From: Ruminococcus flavefaciens
GTDB taxonomy: Bacteria; Bacillota; Clostridia; Oscillospirales; Ruminococcaceae
Direction of reading: 5' to 3'
DNA: 44,930 bases
Assembly (NCBI GenBank): GCA_015067005.1
Contig: SVNH01000020.1
Coordinates: 1 to 44,930, forward strand
Shown here: positions 40,873 to 44,930 of the stretch, in pieces
Layout of the letters: each line of letters starts with the position of its first letter
Numbering within the stretch: position 1 is the stretch's first letter
Made by a program: the position numbers and the translations under genes
Notes under the pieces: model-generated
What the model saw: only the letters and a program-made list of their open reading frames with translations
Databases searched by the model: none
Told to the model about the DNA's origin: nothing

Positions 40873-41837
40873 GAGGACGCACCTCCTTTGGAAGGAACGG
40901 CAGCAGAGATCACCAGTCCTGCAACAGCTGCAATGAGCGGCAGCCATATCGGATAATAGAATGGTGAAAGTGCAGCGGCTGTGAGGAATCCGATAGTCAT
41001 ACCTGAAAGTGCGCTGTTGAAGCCGTGATCGTTTGCTATGCGTTTTCCATTTACTTTACGTGCGGTAAGTGATGAGATGAGAGTGTGGAGATAACCGGTG
41101 CCTCCGCCGAGCGCGTTCAGACTGAGTGCAGCGCCGCTGACTGCGACCATAGCACCGTAGAGACCGGCATAGCCTGCAAGCAGGTGATAGGTCATTACGG
41201 CAGATCCTGCACCTGCAAGAACAAGACCGTAGTTCATGTTTTTGGATGAAAGCTTTCTGAAGCTTGTGGGAAGTCTTTTAAGGCTTCCGCCGAAAAGATT
41301 CATGACCGCGGAAATGATAAGACCTTTGCCGAAGATGCCGCCGATCTTGTTTGAGAAGCTTCCGACCGAACCGCCCTCAGCGAATGTGAGGAACGACATT
41401 ATCCCGGAGAAATTGTTTGCTTTTCCGGACTGATTCCATATCATCAGAACTATCCATATAATAGTCATCAGCAGAGCAGGTATAGCCGCAGAGGGCTTTT
41501 TGGCAAGCTGCTTCATTGAGTAGGCGAGACGCCTTATACCGCCGAATGCAGCCTTGAAAGGAGTGGGTATCGCAAGCTGGGCAAGCGAGAGCTGACTGCG
41601 GTCGTAAAGGACGAACTCGCCGCTCTGAGCCGGAGCAGCAGTCATATTTCCGATGATCCTTGCAGTTGATCTTGCCTTCTGAGCAGCAGAGGCTGGCTGT
41701 GCGGAGACAGTGTCCGCAGCAGGTCCGGGTTCTTTTGAAGGCGCGGGGATACGCTTGACTTCTGCACCGCATTTAGAGCAGAATGTTGCGTTTTCAACAA
41801 GTTTCGCGCCGCATTTTGCACAGTATATATTAGCCAT
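40869..41837 (-). CDS. Zinc-ribbon multi-helix membrane protein
   Basis: A 322-residue protein. The N-terminal zinc ribbon is YCAKCGAKLVENATFCSKCG (5-24). A Pro/Ala-rich linker leads to about seven helices from residue 115 on, rich in Gly and Ala (LVLAGAGSAVMTYHLLAGYAG). Its stop overlaps the start of the giant secreted protein by 4 nt, so the two are translationally coupled and probably work together, for example in its export or anchoring (inference). The function is unknown. Confidence 0.8.
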   Translation of the reverse strand: MANIYCAKCGAKLVENATFCSKCGAEVKRIPAPSKEPGPAADTVSAQPASAAQKARSTARIIGNMTAAPAQSGEFVLYDRSQLSLAQLAIPTPFKAAFGGIRRLAYSMKQLAKKPSAAIPALLMTIIWIVLMIWNQSGKANNFSGIMSFLTFAEGGSVGSFSNKIGGIFGKGLIISAVMNLFGGSLKRLPTSFRKLSSKNMNYGLVLAGAGSAVMTYHLLAGYAGLYGAMVAVSGAALSLNALGGGTGYLHTLISSLTARKVNGKRIANDHGFNSALSGMTIGFLTAAALSPFYYPIWLPLIAAVAGLVISAAVPSKGGASS

Positions 41838-41893
41838 AGGATTCTCCTTTCTTAAAAGGGAGAGTTTGATCCATTTTGTATTATATTTAATTC

Positions 41894-41922
41894 ATTGTAT
41901 CATGCGGCGGGTAAATAGTCAA
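41894..41922 (-). promoter_or_regulatory. Promoter of the zinc-ribbon/giant protein operon
   Basis: On the minus strand TTGACT (41917-41922) and TACAAT (41894-41899) are 17 nt apart, with the start about 50 nt before the zinc-ribbon gene. Confidence 0.65.
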
Positions 41923-42042
41923 CATATAAATTGTGAATTTGTATATATTTACAATAAATTAGTCGTCAGATGTGTACTCGATTCACAGCGGTCTGATTTA
42001 AAACGTCTCCTATGCTTACTATTCGCAGCATTTCGGAACGTC

Positions 42043-42071
42043 TTGCAAAAGCTGAGGGAATATGGTAGAAT
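42043..42071 (+). promoter_or_regulatory. Candidate promoter of the lipoprotein gene
   Basis: TTGCAA (42043-42048) and TAGAAT (42066-42071) are 17 nt apart, and the start codon is at 42094. The -35 box is weak. Confidence 0.5.
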
Positions 42072-42093
42072 AGTTGCAGGAGGAGGGGAGATC

Positions 42094-42828
42094 ATGAAAA
42101 GACTTATAGCATTAATGAGCGCAGCAATTATTGCAGCAGGAATGTTTACTTCTTGCAGAAAAACTTATCCTTACGATACTGACAAAGCAATCAGCCTTGC
42201 GACTGAATATATGAAGGACAAGTATGGTAAAGACGTCAAAGATGTAGAAACCTACAAAAAAACTCATGGAAGCGACGCATATATCGGAGTCAAATTCAAA
42301 CTTGACGAAACTGATGCGGAAAAGCCTGATACCAACACGTATGAAGTGAGAGTGTATGTTGACGGCGAAGGAAAAGAGAATCATTATGTAAAATGTGATA
42401 ATTATATGAATACGCTTTTTGCTCCATTTATGGAAGAAGAAATTGGACGAATTTTAGAGCAAAGCGGAATTAATGATTATTTGGTAGTAGTAACTCGTAT
42501 ATATCAAAATAAAGCAAAAGACTGGGATTATTATACAAGTGATTTTACAATTCCAGATATCGGCAACAGTTTGTCTTCATATTTCAATAATTATAAAATC
42601 GGTTCTCATTGTTATATAAATCTACCTGATAAGGCGAAATCAAGCATAATGGATTCTCAAAGCATTATTGATTTTATTAGCGATAGAATAGAAACTTTAT
42701 TTGACGATGATAATATGTACTTAACAGTATATATGTGCTATGATGAAGATTTTAAGTTTGCAAAAGAGCATGATTCAACTGAATATAAAACACATATTTC
42801 TTATGATAAGTATATAACGAAGGAGTAG
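42094..42828 (+). CDS. Lipoprotein of unknown function
   Basis: A 244-residue protein from the ATG at 42094, which has AGGAGGGGAG just upstream; a longer upstream reading frame lacks this. The signal peptide ends in a lipobox, GMFTSC, lipidating C21. The rest is acidic and Tyr-rich (DTDKAISLATEYMKDKYGKD, TNTYEVRVYVDGEGKENHYV) with no family I recognise. The second half, from about 42400, is noticeably richer in A and T than neighbouring genes, which may mean a different origin or relaxed selection. It is divergent from the zinc-ribbon/giant protein operon. Confidence 0.8.
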   Translation: MKRLIALMSAAIIAAGMFTSCRKTYPYDTDKAISLATEYMKDKYGKDVKDVETYKKTHGSDAYIGVKFKLDETDAEKPDTNTYEVRVYVDGEGKENHYVKCDNYMNTLFAPFMEEEIGRILEQSGINDYLVVVTRIYQNKAKDWDYYTSDFTIPDIGNSLSSYFNNYKIGSHCYINLPDKAKSSIMDSQSIIDFISDRIETLFDDDNMYLTVYMCYDEDFKFAKEHDSTEYKTHISYDKYITKE

Positions 42829-42832
42829 AATT

Positions 42833-42886
42833 ATGGCACACGAATTAAACTATAACGAATCAATAATGCCTGATGCCATTGAATAA
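42833..42886 (+). CDS. 17-residue mini-ORF after the lipoprotein gene
   Basis: ATG at 42833 has GAAGGAG well placed and lies 4 nt after the lipoprotein stop. It encodes MAHELNYNESIMPDAIE and stops. The good ribosome binding site and abrupt stop suggest the remnant of a longer, lost partner gene, or a genuine small peptide. Confidence 0.4.
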   Translation: MAHELNYNESIMPDAIE

Positions 42887-42908
42887 TCAAAAATATTCCG
42901 GAAATACT

Positions 42909-42948
42909 AACCTCACAAAGTCAAAATGATTTTGGGAGGTTATTTTTT
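42909..42948 (+). terminator. Terminator-like hairpin that contains the spoVT ribosome binding site
   Basis: AACCTC pairs with GAGGTT and, after one mismatch, CAAA with TTTG, followed by a T-run (42943-42948). The 3' arm includes GGGAGG (42934-42939), the ribosome binding site of spoVT nine bases before its ATG. It may end the upstream transcript and also sequester spoVT translation in readthrough RNA. Confidence 0.65.
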
Positions 42949-43491
42949 ATGAAAGCAACTGGAATTGTAAGAAGAATAGACGACCTCGGACGTGTTGTCA
43001 TACCTAAGGAGATACGCCGCACTATGCGTATCCGCGAAGGCGACCCCTTAGAGATATACACAAACAGCGAGGGCGAAGTGATATTCAAGAAATACTCAGC
43101 GATAAGCGAGATGAGTGAAAACGCGGTATACGTAGCGGATATAATGCATAAGATATGCGGATGTCCGGTGCTTATATTTGACAAGGATCACGTAGTAGCG
43201 ACGTCCGGCGCGGCAAAGAAGGAGTTTTCCGAGCGGCGCGTTACAGGACAGCTTGAAGAGCTTATGGAGAGCCGCGGACAGTATTTTTGTCCGGACGGCA
43301 GCTGCAACAACTTTTTTCCTGCTGAGGGTGTGAACCGGACAGCGATAGCGGCTGTGCCGATAATAACAGCAGGCGACGTGACCGGAGCGGTAGCATTCCT
43401 CAGCAGCGATAAGTGCAGCGAGGTCACAGATCTGCAAAAGAGTCTGATAAATGCGGCAGCGCAGTTCCTCTCACGGCAGATAGAGGGATAG
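42949..43491 (+). CDS. spoVT: Stage V sporulation protein T, AbrB-family regulator
   Basis: A 180-residue protein. The AbrB-type swapped-hairpin DNA-binding domain covers 1-50 (MKATGIVRRIDDLGRVVIPK, EIRRTMRIREGDPLEIYTNS), nearly identical to SpoVT in spore formers. A GAF-like domain follows (about 55-178) with CGCPVLIFDKDHVVATSGA. In Bacillus SpoVT adjusts sigma-G-dependent genes in the forespore. Its presence supports a spore-forming lineage, although rumen relatives may not sporulate visibly. Confidence 0.93.
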   Translation: MKATGIVRRIDDLGRVVIPKEIRRTMRIREGDPLEIYTNSEGEVIFKKYSAISEMSENAVYVADIMHKICGCPVLIFDKDHVVATSGAAKKEFSERRVTGQLEELMESRGQYFCPDGSCNNFFPAEGVNRTAIAAVPIITAGDVTGAVAFLSSDKCSEVTDLQKSLINAAAQFLSRQIEG

Positions 43492-43550
43492 CCGCTTGAA
43501 AAGTAAGTCGGTTCTGACTTTATAAGTGTATCAAAACCAAATAATTATAC

Positions 43551-43585
43551 AAGCCATAATATTTTTCAAAAATATTATGGCTTTT
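43551..43585 (+). terminator. Intrinsic terminator after spoVT
   Basis: Arms AAGCCATAATATTTTT and AAAAATATTATGGCTT pair fully, with TTTT at the 3' side on the plus strand. It lies 60 nt after the stop. Confidence 0.85.
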
Positions 43586-43588
43586 CTA

Positions 43589-43617
43589 TTGACAAGATAA
43601 AAAAATTGACGTATAAT
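43589..43617 (+). promoter_or_regulatory. Promoter of the GNAT gene
   Basis: TTGACA (43589-43594) and TATAAT (43612-43617) are both perfect and 17 nt apart. The start codon follows at 43669. Confidence 0.85.
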
Positions 43618-43668
43618 AATAGTAGTACGTTATAGTACATAATAATTGTTCACTATAAGGAGGTAATT

Positions 43669-44160
43669 ATGATCAAAGAGCTCAACAGGAATGATATTCC
43701 GCAATGTGTACAGGTTATAAGGGACAGTTTCCAGACTGTTGCCGATGAATTTGGATTTACTGCCGATAACGCCCCTGGTTTTACTGCCTTTTCCACGACA
43801 GAGACTAAGCTTCTGCAATGGATGGAGGATCAGCATCGTCCGATGTTTGGCTATTATGATGAAAACGGCGAATTGATTGGATATTACAACCTTCTTGTCC
43901 AGTCAGACAGGGAATGTGAACTTGGCAGTTTATGTGTACTCCCGGATCACAGACATTGCGGAATCGGAAAAAAGCTGCTCAATGATTCGCTTGCAAGGGC
44001 AAAAGCCTATAAATGTATTGCGATGAAACTGAGCATAGTAGAAGAGAATTCAGTTCTGAGAAGATGGTATGAGAAGAACGGATTTGTCCACACCGGAACA
44101 AAGAAGTTCAGCTTCTTCCCGTTCACCTGCGGCTATCTTGAAATGCCGCTGTGCGAATAA
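43669..44160 (+). CDS. GNAT-family N-acetyltransferase
   Basis: A 163-residue protein with AGGAGG before the ATG. The acetyl-CoA signature is LGSLCVLPDHRHCGIGKKLL (the R/Q-x-x-G-x-G/A loop), followed by CIAMKLSIVEENSVLRRWYE and KNGFVHTGTKK. The acceptor substrate (amino acid, peptide, polyamine or antibiotic) cannot be told. It is monocistronic, with its own promoter and terminator. Confidence 0.88.
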   Translation: MIKELNRNDIPQCVQVIRDSFQTVADEFGFTADNAPGFTAFSTTETKLLQWMEDQHRPMFGYYDENGELIGYYNLLVQSDRECELGSLCVLPDHRHCGIGKKLLNDSLARAKAYKCIAMKLSIVEENSVLRRWYEKNGFVHTGTKKFSFFPFTCGYLEMPLCE

Positions 44161-44189
44161 CAGAACAACTTGAAAACATGAAAAACAGT

Positions 44190-44220
44190 AAAAGTGCAGG
44201 AGATCATCCTGCACTTTTTT
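44190..44220 (+). terminator. Intrinsic terminator after the GNAT gene
   Basis: A 12-bp perfect stem (AAAAGTGCAGGA with TCCTGCACTTTT), 5-nt loop and a long T-run. Confidence 0.93.
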
Positions 44221-44233
44221 TGCCTGAAAAGTA

Positions 44234-44262
44234 TTGACTATTTTGCGGATTTGCAGTATTAT
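44234..44262 (+). promoter_or_regulatory. Promoter of manA
   Basis: TTGACT (44234-44239) and TATTAT (44257-44262) are 17 nt apart; the start codon is at 44305. Confidence 0.65.
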
Positions 44263-44304
44263 ATAAGTGTACGTGTTTGCGTAAAAGACATTAACGGAGG
44301 ATAT

Positions 44305-44930
44305 ATGAAACCATTTGAACTCAAACCGCCGATCAAGGACTATATCTGGGGCGGTACACGACTCAGGGAGGAATACGGCAAGGTAAGCGATCTTGAAAGA
44401 CTTGCCGAAAGCTGGGAGCTCAGCTGCCATAAGGACGGTCAGAGCATCATCGCTTCCGGTGAATTCGCCGGTATGACACTTGCTGAATTTGCGAAGGCTC
44501 ATCCCGAGGCTCTCGGTGAGAACTGCCGCAGCTTTGAAAACTTTCCTGTGCTTATAAAACTCATAGATGCAAGGGATAACCTCTCTGTTCAGGTGCATCC
44601 CGATGATGAATACGCTCTCCGCGTTGAGGGCGAATACGGCAAGACCGAAATGTGGTACATCGTTGACTGCGAAGAGGGCGCTCAGCTTATCTACGGATTT
44701 AAGGACAGAATATCGCGCGAGGACTTCCGCAGGGCTATCGAGGAGAATACTCTCCTTGACTGCGTTAACAGTGTTCCGGTTAAGAAGGGCGATGTGTTCT
44801 TCATACAGTCCGGTACTCTCCACGCTATCGGCAAGGGCATACTCATTGCCGAGATACAGCAGAACTCCAATACTACCTACCGCGTTTACGACTACGGCAG
44901 AGTAGGTGCAGACGGCAAACCGCGTCAGCT
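44305..44930 (+). CDS. manA: Mannose-6-phosphate isomerase, class I (partial, runs off the window)
   Basis: The first 208 codons are present; the 3' end is beyond the window. GGAGG precedes the ATG. MKPFELKPPIKDYIWGGTRL is the usual N-terminus. Metal ligands are in LSVQVHPDDEYA, KTEMWYIVD and SGTLHAIGKG. It interconverts mannose 6-phosphate and fructose 6-phosphate for mannose use or mannose-containing polymer synthesis. Confidence 0.94.
   Translation, partial: MKPFELKPPIKDYIWGGTRLREEYGKVSDLERLAESWELSCHKDGQSIIASGEFAGMTLAEFAKAHPEALGENCRSFENFPVLIKLIDARDNLSVQVHPDDEYALRVEGEYGKTEMWYIVDCEEGAQLIYGFKDRISREDFRRAIEENTLLDCVNSVPVKKGDVFFIQSGTLHAIGKGILIAEIQQNSNTTYRVYDYGRVGADGKPRQ

Overview
The window looks like a chromosomal segment of a rumen or gut Ruminococcus-type Firmicute (Oscillospiraceae). 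The main clues are a GH16 glucanase with a dockerin module (cellulosome style), SpoVT (endospore lineage), several GGDEF signalling proteins, a Re-citrate-synthase-like enzyme, strong AGGAGG ribosome binding sites and TTGACA-17-TATAAT promoters. No rRNA, tRNA, CRISPR array, transposase or phage gene was seen. This assignment is an inference from gene content.

Layout. 1-3.8 kb (+): an AGAC tetranucleotide tract, then three c-di-GMP-type genes in tandem. The first has a degenerate GGDEF domain, the second is intact, and the third is a frameshifted, 3'-truncated pseudogene. 4-7 kb (-): secreted dockerin-GH16-CBM protein and a zinc-ribbon/leucine-rich-repeat protein. 7-11.7 kb (-): apparent operon LytTR regulator, sortase, FtsX permease, ABC ATPase. 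11.9-19 kb (-): luxS, an aminotransferase, a phenylacetate-CoA-ligase homologue, a four-subunit 2-oxoacid:ferredoxin oxidoreductase and a LysR regulator. 19-22.4 kb (-): reverse-transsulfuration pair and a methyltransferase, preceded by a leader with a tiny Cys/Met-rich peptide and an intrinsic terminator. 22.6-25.8 kb (-): NitT/TauT-type ABC importer with a Cys-Cys-rich lipoprotein. 25.8-28.8 kb (-): second FtsX/ABC pair with a palindromic operator at its promoter. 29-31 kb: small hypothetical and membrane-anchored alpha/beta hydrolase. 31-37 kb: PAS-GAF-like/GGDEF protein, a GntR regulator with a Re-citrate-synthase-like gene, and a GGDEF-EAL protein. 37-42 kb (-): a zinc-ribbon membrane protein coupled to a giant secreted protein. 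42-44.9 kb (+): lipoprotein, a mini-ORF, spoVT, a GNAT acetyltransferase and the start of manA.

Two regulatory systems stand out. (1) Three separate promoters (oxidoreductase operon, paaK-like ligase, ABC importer) share one architecture: operator TATAR-N7-YTATA centred exactly 30 nt upstream of the first base of a TTGGAC -35 box, then an 18-nt spacer to the -10. The LysR gene is adjacent to one of them. This predicts a single regulon for uptake, CoA activation and reductive carboxylation of an organic acid (phenylacetate or branched-chain acids are the natural guesses) to a 2-oxo acid, which the neighbouring aminotransferase could turn into an amino acid. (2) The transsulfuration operon has a consensus promoter, a 28-residue leader ORF with MCCCM near its start and a second Cys pair at its end, then a 9-bp hairpin with a T-run before the first structural gene. 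That is the layout expected of translation-coupled attenuation by sulfur amino acid supply.

All protein calls come from reading motifs in translated sequence, without database searches.
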